From NCBI GenBank assembly GCA_018417955.1, contig JACTVC010000011.1:308262-372261 (forward strand): a DNA stretch of 64,000 bases, read 5' to 3'. This DNA is from Laccaria trichodermophora (taxonomy: Eukaryota > Basidiomycota > Agaricomycetes > Agaricales > Hydnangiaceae). Below are positions 31,725 to 44,530 of the stretch, one piece after another. A model generated the notes under the pieces. It saw nothing but the letters and a program-made list of their open reading frames with translations, was not told the DNA's origin and did not search any database. Numbering within the stretch: position 1 is the stretch's first letter; every line of letters begins with the position of its first letter. The translations under genes were made by a program, and so were the position numbers.

Positions 31725-34023
31725 ATGCTGTCAACGACAAGTCCAATTCCATTTGACCTCCATCAAGGTGTCGTCAATCCAGAGAACTTGTCGCTTCCAG
31801 ACCCTTCCCTTAGAAAAAAAAAGAAGAAAAAGCGCCAAAGGGAAGAGAATGATCAAGACTCTCATAATAGGAAAAAACGCAAACATCATGATGATTCACC
31901 GCAAGACCAAGACCCATCGTCTGCGGACCCCACCGTGAAGAAGAAGAAAAAGAAGAAAGACAAAGGAAAAGATCTACCTCAAGCAGAGCCGTCCATTGAC
32001 GATGTAAACGCGCAGGCAACCGCCTTGCTTTCTGCTATTGTTGCCGCTGCAGCTGGGAATCCGGCACCAGACCCTCCTCAGATGGCCTTTCCGCCGCCTT
32101 ACCCCCCTCATATGCCTCCACCGGAGCATCAACATTTCGGGCAATATCAAGCCATGCAGGATGGTTTCAACCCTTATGCCCAGCCTCTATTCCCGACACC
32201 TACGGATGCTGCAGGTGCCTTCTCAGACATTAACTTTGGGTCCAATGAAGATGTCCTTCGTGCTCTTCAAGATTTGGATATTTCCAAAATCGCCAATGTA
32301 CTCAGGACTCTCGGAGAGGCTGCGGCAGCAGCGAATTTCCCATCATATCCACCCCAACCTGTCTTTGTGGCACCCCCCATGCCAGAACCGGTTCCACCCA
32401 CTCCATTGGGCCAGCTTCCCGTTGCATCAAACGCCATTTTGGGGCTACCACTCAAGGCGCCTGCGCCATCTAACGTACCTCTAAGAAAGTCTGAGAGAAG
32501 CTTTGGGGCGACTGATTCGCATACGAGTCCTGACCACGCATACTTGCTCGCAAACAAATGGTTGAATGCCAGCAAATTATCTGAGCTTGTCGCAAATCAA
32601 GGTGTGGGTGTTAGTTTTCAGGCTGCATTTCCCTACTCATCTGTCATCAGGTCTTGTATACAAAAAGGGGAAGTTTTCAACTATCGAGGATCGACAGCTA
32701 GAAGCCGCCATAGAACACTACAAAGTCGTGAGTTTCAGAGACGCCTTTACTGCCCTTTTCCCCTTAAGACACGCGATTAGTCTAAACAAATAACGGATGA
32801 ACAAATACAAGAACTCATCTTCCCACAGAATGAGAAAAACAAGGATAATGCATTCTGGTCGGAACTGAGTGAGCATCTACGTCATGGTCTTGTTATCTAT
32901 CCCTGACCTCTTACTTTCAGCATCGGCTGTTGCACAGCGCCCCATCATTGCCGTATATCATCATGTTCGCAGGATGCGACATCCAAACAGATTGCAAGGA
33001 CCCTGGAAAAGGGATGAGAATGATCGACTTAAACAGTCTGTTAAAACGCCCTTCTAGTTTGTTGCGCGGTTCATGACGCGTACTACAGAGCTGTGGCAGA
33101 TCTTGGTCAACAATGGGAGAAGGTAGCTGACCGCGTTGGAAGGCCATCTTCAGATTGCCGCGATCGTTACAGAAACCATATTCTCAATCGAGACATTCGC
33201 GTTTCTGGTGTGTTATTGGATCACATTATGGTTAGAATAACAGCTTATCTGATCATAGGGCACTGGTCCAAGGAGGAGGAGGATAAACTTACACGCATTG
33301 TCACAGATATGACCATTAACCAAGGAAAAGATGCCGACAATGATGTGTTTTGGGGGCGCGTTAGTGAGCTCATGGGTGGGACACGGGGCCGGCAACAATG
33401 TAGGATTAAATGGTAAGGTTTATTTTAAAAGGTTGCGACGATTCTTCTGACACCCGTTCACATAGGACGGATGCCTTGAACAAAACCATTAAGAATCGAG
33501 GGCAAAAACCGAGATGGAGCCAACAAGATGCCTTCATTCTCGTTCACAAGTAAGCCTTTACGGCGTTGGTGCCGTAAAATATACTCAATAGTTATGTTCC
33601 AGAGTTGACTCTCTCAATGTTCGAGATGACACTGAAATCGACTGGAAAACGATTCCAGACCCAGATTGGAATCTTTGGAGTGCACACACGTTGCAACGCA
33701 GATGGATGACAATGAAAAAAGCTATCAAAGGATGGTACGACATGAGGCATGAAGGTTGTTATTCTTCGCTTTTTGTCTTTCACATATGTGTTGCTGACCT
33801 TGCCGCAATAGAAATTATGGATATCTTGCGAGAGAAAAAGGCCCAGCTACCACCCGTTGCGCCTGCCCCAGTTACCCGAAAACGGAAAGAGCGGAAAGTG
33901 ACAAGCGCTGCAGATATTATTGAGACCGATGTCAGAACGGCTGGGTCAAGCACGGGTCCTGGGACATTGGCTGCCAATGAGGACTCTGAATCTTCCTCAG
34001 ATGAGTCAACCGACTCGGAATGA
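31725..34023 (+). CDS. Myb-domain DNA-binding protein, Reb1/TTF1-like
   Basis: Likely a Reb1-type general regulatory and Pol I termination factor. The ATG at 31725 reads MLSTTSPIPFD; the upstream in-frame codon is GTG. Lysine runs (RKKKKKKRQR and VKKKKKKKDK) near residues 30-85 look like nuclear or nucleolar signals. A Pro/Ala-rich middle follows. The Myb repeats are RLQGPWKRDENDRLKQ and QWEKVADRVGRPSSDCRDRY, then HWSKEEEDKLTRIV with GRVSELMGGTRGRQQCRIKW. A further helical repeat follows (WKTIPDPDWNLWSAHTLQRR). About seven short introns. The acidic Ser-rich tail ends at 34023. The family is clear; orthology to Reb1 is inference. Confidence 0.82.
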
Positions 34024-34335
34024 GATGTAATGTTTATAGACATACTTAATGAGCACATATGTATAGTATAATTTCGAAACAAAACAAAATATTTTCCGCC
34101 CGCTTTAAGCAGTCCAACAGTTCAGGGTGACAAAAGCATGGGACACTTCTGGATGTCAGTGGAAAAGTTTGATTACCGTTTATAGGCACCGCCAACGCTG
34201 AAACCAAGAGTGACCTACCACGCTGTCTTCATTGCTTCCTGTACGTATTGCATGTGGAAGACGCGTTTTGAGCTTGCTTCCTCGAGGTGACTCTTCCAAG
34301 CTGTCAAGTCTTGAAGCTCCTTCTCATTGACCGCC
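34024..34335. other. Intergenic, Myb gene to amidohydrolase
   Basis: Promoter region of the amidohydrolase gene. No gene or repeat seen. Confidence 0.5.
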
Positions 34336-37300
34336 ATGTCGAGGAAACTCTCTTCGACCTCACAGGAGGGAGCACCAATTCAACGTTCGAATCGACTCTC
34401 GACCTTTACTTTCTTGATTTCTGTCGCAGCTCTCCTCTCAGTTCTTACGACCCCGTTCATCTCAACTTTCTTTGGTCCCGTCGTACCTCCGTTGGCTGAG
34501 CCTCCGGAGTCTGTCATAGACAAGCAAAGTGTGCTTGCTCGATGTGCGGCACTCAAAGCAGTCCCAGGTCTTGCGCAGAATTTCTCCCCGAGGGACGAGT
34601 CGGATAGGTTCGAAGCTGGGACGAACGCCACCTGGATCCGCAACGCTGTTATTTTCACTGGGGAGAACAACGGAACGACGGTCATTCGCGGGGACCTTTT
34701 TCTGGACAAAGGGATTGTCAAAGGGATTGGCAAGGTTTCAAGAAGGATGATCGACAACGCTCCCAATCTGACTATTATCGAAGCTCACGGTGCTTGGGTC
34801 ACTCCAGGGCTTGGTGAGCCTCTTGACCATCTCTAATGTGTGATCCTAGCTAACAACTCCTCGAAGTGGACTTGCACTCCCATCTGGGAGTCCTCAGCTC
34901 TCCGATTTTATCAGGTCGGTTTCTGGCAGTGATATGATTTTTCTCACCTTCTACGATGCAAATGACATTTTCACTTCAGGAGCAGTCGATTTCGATTCCA
35001 CGAAGGGTCCTATTTTGCCCTGGCTAAGGGCTATCGACAGTCTCAATACGCATGATGAAGGATACCGGCTGGCAGTTGCGGGAGGAGTTACGACTGTGCA
35101 AGTAGTCCCTGGGGATAATAATCCAATCGGTTTGTGGGTCCTTTCAACGATGCGGTGAGACTTAGAAGTCGGCTCTGCAGGTGGACAGGCCTTTATGGTG
35201 AAGCTTCGCAAAACATTGGACGGGTCTTCCTCATCGATGATAGTGGAGCCACCGCTTAATCTAAATTCGGTCAAAGCCGATCGTCTTAAACCAGTTCCTT
35301 GGCGACACTTGAAGTAAGTTATCTTTGTCCTTGCTTGAGCAAACTTAATAGATCTACTTCCTTTTTTCTACAGGCAGGCGTGCGGAGAAAAGCCCAGGCG
35401 CTATGGAAATCGAATGGACATCATGTGGGCATTACGCTCGGCCTACGGAGAAGCGCGCAATCTCATGCAATCACAAGATGCCTACTGCGCGAAAGCCGAG
35501 GCAGGTTTGTGGGGATCGGTGAGCGGTGGGTTCCCAGAAAATCAGAAATGGGAGCTGTTGGTAGACGTGCTTCGCGGAAAGGTCAAAGTGCGTTATAACC
35601 CAAACGAATGTTGGGACTGGATCTAAAAATGTTGACAGGTTTCAAGCCATTGTCAAGAAGCCGTTGATTTAGATGCAATGGTCCGGGTGCGCCATTTTTA
35701 CCTGACTGTGCGCTGAGAGGGGTGATAGTCTGAATGACGGTTCTAGCTGACCAACGAGTTCCAATTCCCGATTGCGTCATTTCACCATGCATCGGAGGGG
35801 TGGCTTGTTCCAGAGTTATTGAAGCGAACGTGAGGATCTGCAGAGGAATAATTGAAATGTTATTCACAATATCTCAGCTGGGGAGGTATCCCCACACTCG
35901 CAATATTCGCGACTAACCACCGGTATGTCACCTCCCCCCAAAAAAAGACTCTTCTAAAGCTGCCAACATAGGTACAAACGGGAGTCATTCCGCGGCTCGG
36001 AGTACGCCAGTCGCGTTCTAGCAGACAACGAGATCTCCGTGGCGATGACGGTAATTTGGAATCAGCGATTTCTTGTTTTCGCAATTGAGACCAGTCAATA
36101 CAGAGTGACAATCCCGTCTTGAATCCTCGTTATCTCGCATATGAAGCCCAACAAGCGCATTATTTCGGTCTTCCTCCACATCTAGCACTTGCTTCTATAA
36201 CCTCCGTTCCAGCTGCAGCTGTAGGGTTGGACCATCGTATTGGTATTTTGACAGAGGGGGCTGACGCTGATGTTGTGTTATGGGACTCTCATCCACTTCA
36301 GCTAGGTGCGACGCCTGTGAACGTGTGGATTGACGGGATAATGCAAATCCCGGTGCCATCCAAGACAGGCGAGAACAATCATATCGAAGTAGGAAAGGGG
36401 AAAGAAAGCGATGAGTGGAGGAGAGTGCCCACCGTTCCCAGTTGGGACAGGGAGCGCAAGGATGCTATTCTATGGGACGGCCTTCCCCCTCTGGACGGAA
36501 AGAAACAAAGCCGGGTTGTTTTCACTAATGTCAAGAAAGTCTGGAACAAGGAATCTGATGGCAACATCCGAGAAACGCTCGTTCCGGGAGCAAGTGGAGG
36601 CACCGTCCTCGTCGAGAAAGGCAACATAATCTGCACAGGTGAAAACTGTGTTGATATGGCAGCAGAGTCGAATCTAGTAGATCTTCACGGCGGCTCTATC
36701 TCTCCTGGCCTGATGTCGTATGGATCTCAACTCGGGTTAGAAGAGATCGCCAGTGAACCTTCCACCGGCGATGGCGAGCTACTTGATGCTTTCAACGGTA
36801 ATCTGCCGAGGATACTAGACGACGTTGGCGGCGTTGTACGGGCTGTCGATGCTCTGATGTTTGGAACACGAAACGCATTGTAAGTTTTCAGCTACTCATT
36901 TAAACGCTGCTAACATTTTTTAAGAACTGCTTACCGCTCAGGTGTAACGCTGGCGACGACAGCACTTGCCAAACCAATTTCTCTCTCGCGCGGCCATTTT
37001 GTATCGGGGTTGTCCACGACCTTTGGGACAGGCTCTAAGCACGCAATGGAAAGGGGGGCCATTGTGCAAGACGTAGTTGCTCTGCATGTGGTCCTTGGCA
37101 GATCCAGTCCTCTTTTGCCGAAGAGTGTTAGCGTTAGCACGCAGATAGCGGCCTTGAGAAGGTTGTTATATGGTTGGGAGAGTACAGATAAGGAGACGGG
37201 CATATGGTTTAGGAAAGCTGCGGAGGGCGTTGTACCGCTGGTGATAGAAGTCGACAACGCGGATATCATGGCGTCCCTTCTGATTTTGAAGGCAGACGTC

Positions 37301-37928
37301 GAGGACAAGATTGGATCCCGGATGAGGATGGTTTTCTCTGGCGCCACAGAAGCCCACCTCCTGGCAAATGAAATTAGTGGGTCATAATTGAAGCGAGTAT
37401 GGTCTACCATCTACTTACCTTGCTGTGTGTACAGGCAAAGCAGACGTAGGGGTGCTTCTCAATCCCGCCAGACCTTTCCCTACTGTTTGGGATCAGCGTA
37501 AAATGTAAGTTTAATACCCGATTTTTTCCGATCACCTCTAAATCGGTGTGTCTAGTCTGCCTGGACCTCCCCTGACGAATGATACGGCACTAGTAATTCT
37601 GCTTGAACACGATATTACCGTAGGTTTGGGCGTTAGGAGCGCATCGGACGCTCGAAATTCAGGGTTTGACATCCAATGGGTAAGTTTGCAGCTATTACAT
37701 TGAGCGGCTCTTACAAACAGTTTTCAGGCTATCCTTGAATCCAACGGCAGAATTAACGAGCGCAAGGCATACGCGTTGGTCTCCTCAGACCTCGAAAAGC
37801 TTTTAGGAGTTCGAAATATCGGGGAGGATGCGGATCTAGTGGTGTATGAAGGTGGTGGCCTCTTCGATCTCTCCAGCAAGGTAGTTGGCATAATCTCTCC
37901 CCAGCGTGAAGTGGTAGATCTTTTCTGA
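34336..37928 (+). CDS. Amidohydrolase-superfamily protein, membrane-anchored
   Basis: Starts MSRKLSSTSQEGAP at the ATG at 34336, followed by one hydrophobic segment (STFTFLISVAALLSVLTTPF, about residues 21-40), so a type II membrane protein is likely. The amidohydrolase fold shows in AVIFTGENNG, AHGAWVTPGL and the metal-binding VDLHSHLGV. GGVTTVQVVPG and, in later exons, LASITSVPAAAVGLDHRIGILTEGADADVVLWD are also typical. The protein is about 900 residues and seems to contain a second amidohydrolase-like half (HGGSISPGLMSYGS, then AYRSGVTLATTALAKP). The stop is at 37926-37928. At least eight introns; 35600-36110 is hard to resolve. Similar fungal proteins are annotated as amidohydrolases of unknown substrate. 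Confidence 0.78.
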
Positions 37929-37990
37929 TATGTATTCGGGCGACGCATTAATTATCATTTCTTGGGTACGTAGAGGACTTGAGTAAGAAC

Positions 37991-38330
37991 CTAAGATACA
38001 ACACCAAGTAGAGTGGCACTGTTCCTGATGCCCCGATTCCTCGCAGCGACCATGCTTATTGCAATGCAGCTGAGAAGAAATCCCGCGAACCTATATTTAT
38101 GGCACCAGTTTTCTAACGGCGAAGGGGACAGCGCGGTGGCATGCTCACCGGAAAAACGCGACGCGAGAGATTGACCGCTCTTCGTGTGGTGAGCGTGAAG
38201 AGGCAAAGATTGAGCGCAAAACGGCGGGCGTCACGGGGATGCGACTGGCAGAGTCAGACGGTGGCTGCTGAAGAACTTTATGGGTTGGTCTCGCGGTCGG
38301 TGTTGACGACGTTGATGTTGTAGAAGACAT
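37991..38330 (-). CDS. Small single-pass membrane protein, hypothetical
   Basis: Two exons, joined by an intron from about 38086 to 38154, give roughly 94 residues. The N-terminal part is Ser/Thr/Pro-rich (MSSTTSTSSTPTARPTHK). The second exon supplies a hydrophobic helix (FAGFLLSCIAISMVAARNRG) with a basic C-terminal flank, ending ATLLGVVS. Possibly an ER or mitochondrial membrane protein. I do not recognise the family. The join is in frame with normal splice sites. It is divergent from the GRR1-like gene and 62 bases from the amidohydrolase stop. Confidence 0.55.
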
Positions 38331-38735
38331 ATTAGAGATGGTCTCAAGCCGGAGTTCGAATCACAGCCCAAATCACACTTTACGCGCCGTCTCGCGCACG
38401 CAAATTTTTCCAGGACAAGCCATAAAACGAAGGCGCCAAATCACAGCTTGAATTATAGCGGGTGGGACGACTTGTCCTAAAATCACGCCTCTCACAACAC
38501 TTGTCCTGGACCCTGGGTGTTTTCGTGCAATAAGTACCCCTCCGAAAAACTCAATTTGGTTAGCAGCGCGAAGGCCGTTAGTAGGAAACAAGCTAGCCCC
38601 GCGTATGTCAACTCAGTTTCAACTCTCCCTCTCTTATAACAGACCTCACCGCGTCTTCAGTTATACCCAAGTTATACAGATACCCTTGGAATAACTCAAG
38701 TCTAAGTTCTCCCAGGATTTCATCTGTTTCCAATC
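38331..38735. other. Divergent intergenic region
   Basis: 405 bases between the small membrane-protein gene and the GRR1-like gene. GTTCGAATC near 38354 recalls a tRNA T-loop, but no cloverleaf can be built. Nothing else seen. Confidence 0.5.
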
Positions 38736-40266
38736 ATGCTGCTGGATGGCGATTCCGAGTCATCATCCTTTCACGAGGACATGGTTAGGATCGCAGACCG
38801 TCTTCCCTTGCATGATGAATATCGTCGTGTGCGCCACCTCACGCTTCAACGGACCCAAGAAATACCTATAACTGACGACGAGCTAAACAAAGTCCTCTCT
38901 GCATGCCCTCACCTCGAAACCGTCGTTCTTACAGGCGTTCCTGAAACCACCAACAGATCTATTGTCTCCCTCGCGCACAACGCGATGAATCTTCAAGGGT
39001 TAAATATATCTGGCTGTTCTTCCATCACCGACGTTGGGGTCCTTGAAATCACCAATAAATCCCCTCCTCTACAGTGGATAGTGCTGAATGGAGTTGTGGG
39101 GCTTACAGATCCATCCATCTCTGCTATTGCCAAAACGTGCTCGCGTCTCGTAGAACTCGAATTATGCGGCCTACCTTTGATTTCTGCGTTATCTATAAGA
39201 GACATATGGTCATTTTCGAGGTTTGTTTGGAGTGGGGTAACCGATTGATTGTGGTTTGATTTTATTATCGCACAGAAAATTGCGAACATTGCGACTGGCA
39301 AACTCTCCGCGTATCTCAGACAAGGCATTCCCGTCATCACTCCCCTCCAACATTGGATCTGATTCGGATGATGAAAAACCTCTTCCTCACAGGCCCATTA
39401 CTTGGCTTGAAGAATTACCTCCTCTGATTTTGCAGCATACCGCAGAAAACCTACGAATGTTGGACTTGACATCCTGTAATGTAACCGATGAAGCTGTCGA
39501 AGGCATCGTAAGGCACGCACCAAGAATTCAAACTTTTATCCTCTCCGGATGTTCTTCACTCACCGATAAGTCCGTACAAAGCATTTGCAAACTTGGCGAC
39601 CACCTTGATGTAATCATGCTCTCTCATGTTGGCAACATCACTGACGCAGCGGTGGTCAAGCTGGCTCGGTCTTGTGTCAACCTTAGATGCGTCGACGTAG
39701 GATGTAAGTTGTGAACCTCCTATTCTTTCATGCCGGGTTTTTTTTTTCTCCGACTAACACCATCAAGTTTGTCGCAATCTTACAGATATGTCTGTCTTTG
39801 AACTTGCCGGGCTCCCCAGCCTCCGACGTCTAAGTCTAGTGCGAATTCATAAGCTTACAGACATCGCCATATTCGCACTGGCAGAGCATGCTGTCGGGCT
39901 GGAGCGACTTCATCTATCATACTGTGACCGCCTATCTCTCGAAGCCGTGCACCTACTTCTCCGGAAACTGGGTCGGCTACAGCATCTCACCGCGACTGGG
40001 ATACCGTCCTTCCGCAGAAAAGGCATTCATCGGTTCACAGAACCTCCTCCTGCTGTACGTCAAGCATGCTAGAACGCCCCTATGAATCTCATTAATACCT
40101 TCAGCATTGTAATGCGGATCAACAAGCCGCCTTCCGTGTCTTCGACGGTGATAACGTGGCTGGCCTTCGAAGATTTTTGGACAAGGAAGATAAGAGACGG
40201 CGCGAAGCTGAATCTCGAAATATCCCATTCATGCCTCGTTCCGACGATAAGCTTGAGCTCTATTAG
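38736..40266 (+). CDS. GRR1-like leucine-rich-repeat protein lacking an F-box
   Basis: Close relative of GRR1 (19406-22262) in this window. Shared segments include LQGLNISGCSSITDVGVLEI, LRMLDLTSCNVTDEAVEGI, SSLTDKSVQSICKLGDHL, LTDMSVFELAGLPSLRRLSL and LERLHLSYCDRLSLEAVH. The C-terminal exon gives FRVFDGDNVAGLRRFL, matching GRR1's LAFCVFSGKGVSQLRAYL. The start MLLDGDSESSSFHEDMVR enters directly before the LRRs, so the F-box and the GRR1 N terminus are absent. The long acidic, Ser-rich C-terminal tail is also missing; the protein ends DDKLELY. Three short introns, at positions similar to GRR1. Without an F-box it could bind targets but not Skp1. Confidence 0.85.
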
Positions 40267-41071
40267 GTGTGATCAGGGAATTGAAAGCAGGTCTAAGAGT
40301 CTTTGAAAGTGTTCGAATCCTTGTGAGTTGATACCCGTCGGCACTGCAGTAGGTTCTCTGAACACAAGATACTCGTAAGTAACCCGCTAAATTTTGTGGC
40401 AAACGGCGTTGAATGATCAAATACTGTCGTGGTATGACGTCATGGGCGCCAGTAATAGTATCCGACATAGATCGGACCGATGTAAGCAGTGACTTGGCCG
40501 CCTGTTGTTGGCCTGAGTGTCGTTCTCCTCAACGTCCACGTCGTAACTATCGCCAACGGTGCCAATGTCAGCGAGAGCGTAACACTAGTTCAGAGCTCAT
40601 AGATATTATTGGCCAAAGTGGAAGGAAGCAAATCGGAGCGAATCTCGTAAGAGGCTCGTGAACGTGGTTCAGATCTCTCTGTCACTCACTACTTTCTTTG
40701 AAACCGGCTTGGCTGTTCCTATACCCTCACCACGAGACGACCGGTCTCCTACACACACTCCTTTTTCTCCTTCCCTGGTGCCTTTCATTATAAAACCACC
40801 CTTCGAATTCAAGGAGTGCCCACCACGACCTCAGGGTCTGGCGAGCTGCATTTATCTCCACCCAAACTACCACACACGTTGTTTCTAAAGTGGTTTGCGG
40901 TCGAAATCCTTCAACTTCTCGCGTTTCATGCAAGTTGGTCAAGTAGAACAGGAGCCGCGGTTGGTCTTGCCTGTATGTCTTTCCCTTGCCTCGTGAATTT
41001 TCTCCTTTCCATTATGAGGTCTTTCGAAACGTGTAAAACTAAATCTGCTTTTCAGGTTCAGCGCCCCTTCC
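40267..41071. other. 805-bp region upstream of the first RhoGEF
   Basis: No credible gene. A TATAAAA at 40789-40795 and the C/T-rich stretch before it suggest a promoter about 280 bases before the RhoGEF ATG. A non-coding or coding upstream exon between 40800 and 41060 cannot be excluded. Confidence 0.4.
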
Positions 41072-44000
41072 ATGGAGGTGCTGTCCCCTCCCGAGCCGCC
41101 TTGTCGCCCATCGGCTGCATCCTTGTGTGCGCGTAGGCTCAAACCAGTGGATCACCCGCAATACAACGATATACACGAAAACAACCCTTCGCATGCACAA
41201 TGGCCCTTCCAACCAAATAACAACCAACCTCCCCCGACCCGGGTGACTGTATGCGGGTTTTTACCTTTGCCATCGATCGTTGCTTCACCCATATGCACCC
41301 CAACTGAGAGTCTGTCATCTCCTTTTCCTGTTGACGGCACACCCATCTCCGAAATTGAAGGTTATCGGTCTTCAACGACCTCCGACTCTTTGGAACGTGT
41401 ATCATTTTCTCCGCCAACATGGATATCAACGCCCCCTACCCCTCCATTAAAGCTCATTCGACGTTCAACTGCTTCCTCGTTACGATCTCGCCCTAAGTCT
41501 CCGTTTTCTCCGTCTGCCTCATTTCCGGCCTCATTACAACATCGCGGGTCACACCAATTGAAGCGCTGTACTTCCTTACCAACCATATCAGGGCGTTTCC
41601 AAGCAGTTTCCGTACCACTTCTAGGCACGATGGAAGCAAAATCGACTGAGCAAGACGACTTCTTTTCATTGTCGCCTCATAACGATGCTGTGCCTCGTTC
41701 AAAATCCATATTTCATCTTTCCGGAACTGATAACGAGGAAGAAACTGGTCAACCCTCGCTCGGTTTCAACGAGAGCCCGGACGGTAGCTGGAGTGATCAT
41801 AGTCCATTCGATATTTGGGAGAAAGAGACAAACAAAGACGCTTTGCGCAAGTTTCATGCATTGAAAGAGCTTCTTACAACCGAAGTAGGGTACTTGATGG
41901 ACCTGAAGGCTTTTGTGATGGTAAACACTTGGTTCAAAGGCTTTATCGTGATCCTGAAAGTTTTCGAGCAGATTTACCTATGCAACCTTCCAACTCTGGG
42001 CTTGCGTTCCAGTTCAAATTCGAATTTTGGCCGCACACCATCATCATTTTCGAGTGGACCTTGGATAAACTCTTACACGCAACTTCAGACTGTGCCGTTG
42101 TTATCATCATTGTACCAGTCCGATGCAACTGGTGCATCTTCCTTGGTTTCTGCCAAAGATGCGACCAAGTTTAATAATCCGCGATATCTGTTTACCGACA
42201 CTGAAATCGAGTGCTTGAGCAGGAATGCCGAGGAAATTCTCCAACTTCATCAGCACTTTGTCAGAGAGTTATCAGAAATTTTGGAACCTCTGGGATTTTT
42301 CCTGGAGCAGGGTGTTGTGGAATGGAACCAAAACGGTCCGGGAGACCTGTCTAATCTTAACGCTGCCATACGCGCTGTCTCAGCCAAGTTTGCGACCGAG
42401 GTTGGTCTGGTCTGTTTGCCTGTCCTTCCGCTCTAAGCTCATGTGTCCAGGCTTCCCGTTTTAAGGCTTATCAGTCTTTTTGTGCAGGACATCCCGAGGC
42501 AGTGGACGCGGTCAGAAAGGTATCTCAACAGCATCCTTTGGAGTGGGATGCGTTTGAGCAACAGTGTGCAACCATGGTGGCCGAGTTATTCGAAGAGGCT
42601 GATCCTACCGCTCTCGAACCCTCGTCCTTGCGAGACTCTTCAGCAGGGTCGGCAGAGGATCGCAAGCGAACAATGTCCCTCACGTCGTTGGACGGCGCTG
42701 TCCGATCTTTGCGTCCACGAGGCGGTATCCTTACGAGGGACTCCCTTCCGTTTCCCACTTCGGCCGAAGGTCGCAGGGACAAACCGATGCGACGGATTGC
42801 TTTTATGGACTACCTCATTAAGCCAGTCCAGAGAATTTGTAAGTATCCAATGCTTCTTGACCAATTACGGTCCGGAAAGGTTGTTCAGTCTTTGTCCCTT
42901 AAACACCCTGAAGGCGCATCCGATGTCGATGTAGTTGTGGAGAGCGCAGCTCAAGCAATGAGGCATGTTGCAACTTCCGTTGACGAAGCCCGGCATCGAC
43001 AAGGTGTTGCTATTCAGTCATCCCTCATTTTATCCCGTCTTGTCCTCAACGCCTCTCCCACGCCTTCGTCCAGTCAGAGTTCTCTCCATTTATTGACCCC
43101 AGGCTTCCTAACTTCTCTTGGAAACTGCCTTCTGGCAGGTTCTCTTGATGTCATGCATCACCACCCATCCAAACCGCTTGGGGACACCTCGAACATCAAA
43201 GCGAAGTACCTAGGAGCGTTTTTATACTCAGGTGGATTTATGATCCTCGTCAAAGTTTCAAAGGGAAGGAAGTATGAACCCAGGCATTGGTTTTCTTTGA
43301 CTCCTTTCGACCTTGATGAGGCTGATGGTTAGTTCACTCATTGGTCTATATACGCCTGTCTTCGATGCTCACCCTTCTGTAGCAATGCTCCCGTGCTCCT
43401 TCCGTCTCACAAGCGACGAGCAACATTTTGTACTGGCGGCAGCCTGTCGGCGAGAGAAGGATGCCTGGCTCAGCGGTATCCGAGAGGCTCTGACTCATTC
43501 GCCCGCTTGGGTCGATGAACCTACTTCGAGTTACAAGGTCGATAACAAGGGTGGACTCATTGCTTTAGAGTCTGAAGACGGACTCAATCAGACATTGGCC
43601 GGCCTGCCGACCATCCCATCGATGGTAGAAGTTTCTAACAATAATTCTGACACAGAGTTATCAGAGCCTTTCTTTGCTTCACTTCGTGGTAATCCTAAGC
43701 GAAAGAAGAAGCCTCGCAGACCCGACTCAGCTCAGAAATCAGATTCGCAGCCACCACCCAGTCGCCGTTCCTCGTCGACGTCCGTAAAGGCTATTTTTTC
43801 GCCCATGGTCTCTGATTCAGAAACTATCCTCATTCGACGTTCTTCTGCTGTGGCTCGCCTACAAGTTGATCAAGGCCTCCAGGACGTCATCTCACAGACT
43901 TGTTTGAGTGCTCGTACCTATGCGTTTAGTCACGAAGAAGAACTCTTTCAAGTTCCACTTCGGTTCGGCCTGCCTAGATCCTCATCTAGCATGAGTGTAG

Positions 44001-44530
44001 CAGGAATGGCTAAGAATAGACTTTACAAGCACGAAAGTGTTCGCGTCCCTCGAAGAAGGACGACGGATGGATTGGAAAGTCTGGTCTTGAAGAGTGGGCT
44101 GCCCACCAAGGTTGATATAAACTGCCAAAGAAACCCGAAATCTTTGAGAATCACCCCTATAACAGCGAAAGAATGTGACAGCTCTCCATGTCCTTCACCT
44201 CCATCACAATTGTCCGAGAGTAGTTCCGCTGCTTCTGCTGCTACATCGGCCAGTCTTCTCACGCCGTCAACTCCCGGCGCTGCGGAGGGTTCTCCTCTTA
44301 AGTCTTCACGATTTCTCGTCCGTGGCGTTAAGGATTTATTCAATTTCCGTCCAATCCCTGCTACCACGGCAAACCACTCAAGCCAGTCTTTGGCTCCCAC
44401 AGAATCAAATTATTCGCCCGGCATGATACAACGCTGGACGAAGGACTCTCGCAAACGAGCTCGAAGTACATCTGACGTAGTGGATCAACAAACCATCCAC
44501 AACGTTCCTTGCTCGACTAGTGAAGTTTGA
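41072..44530 (+). CDS. Rho guanine nucleotide exchange factor with DH and PH domains
   Basis: Activates a Rho-family GTPase. The N-terminal 240 residues are Ser/Pro-rich and probably regulatory. The DH domain begins FHALKELLTTEVGYLMDL. It continues after a 51-base intron (41921-41971) and a second near 42400-42490. The conserved helix MDYLIKPVQRICKYPMLL lies near 42810-42860. The PH domain covers IKAKYLGAFLYSGGFMILVK through CSFRLTSDEQHFVLAAA and DAWLSGIREAL, split by an intron near 43329-43382. The C-terminal 300 residues are Ser/Arg-rich. The start MEVLSPPEPPCRPS is the first ATG of the open exon; an upstream exon is possible. Convergent with a second DH-PH gene. Confidence 0.87.

Noticed and set aside
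38348..38370. tRNA T-loop-like GTTCGAATC
   Set aside because: No acceptor stem, D-arm or anticodon arm can be folded around it.
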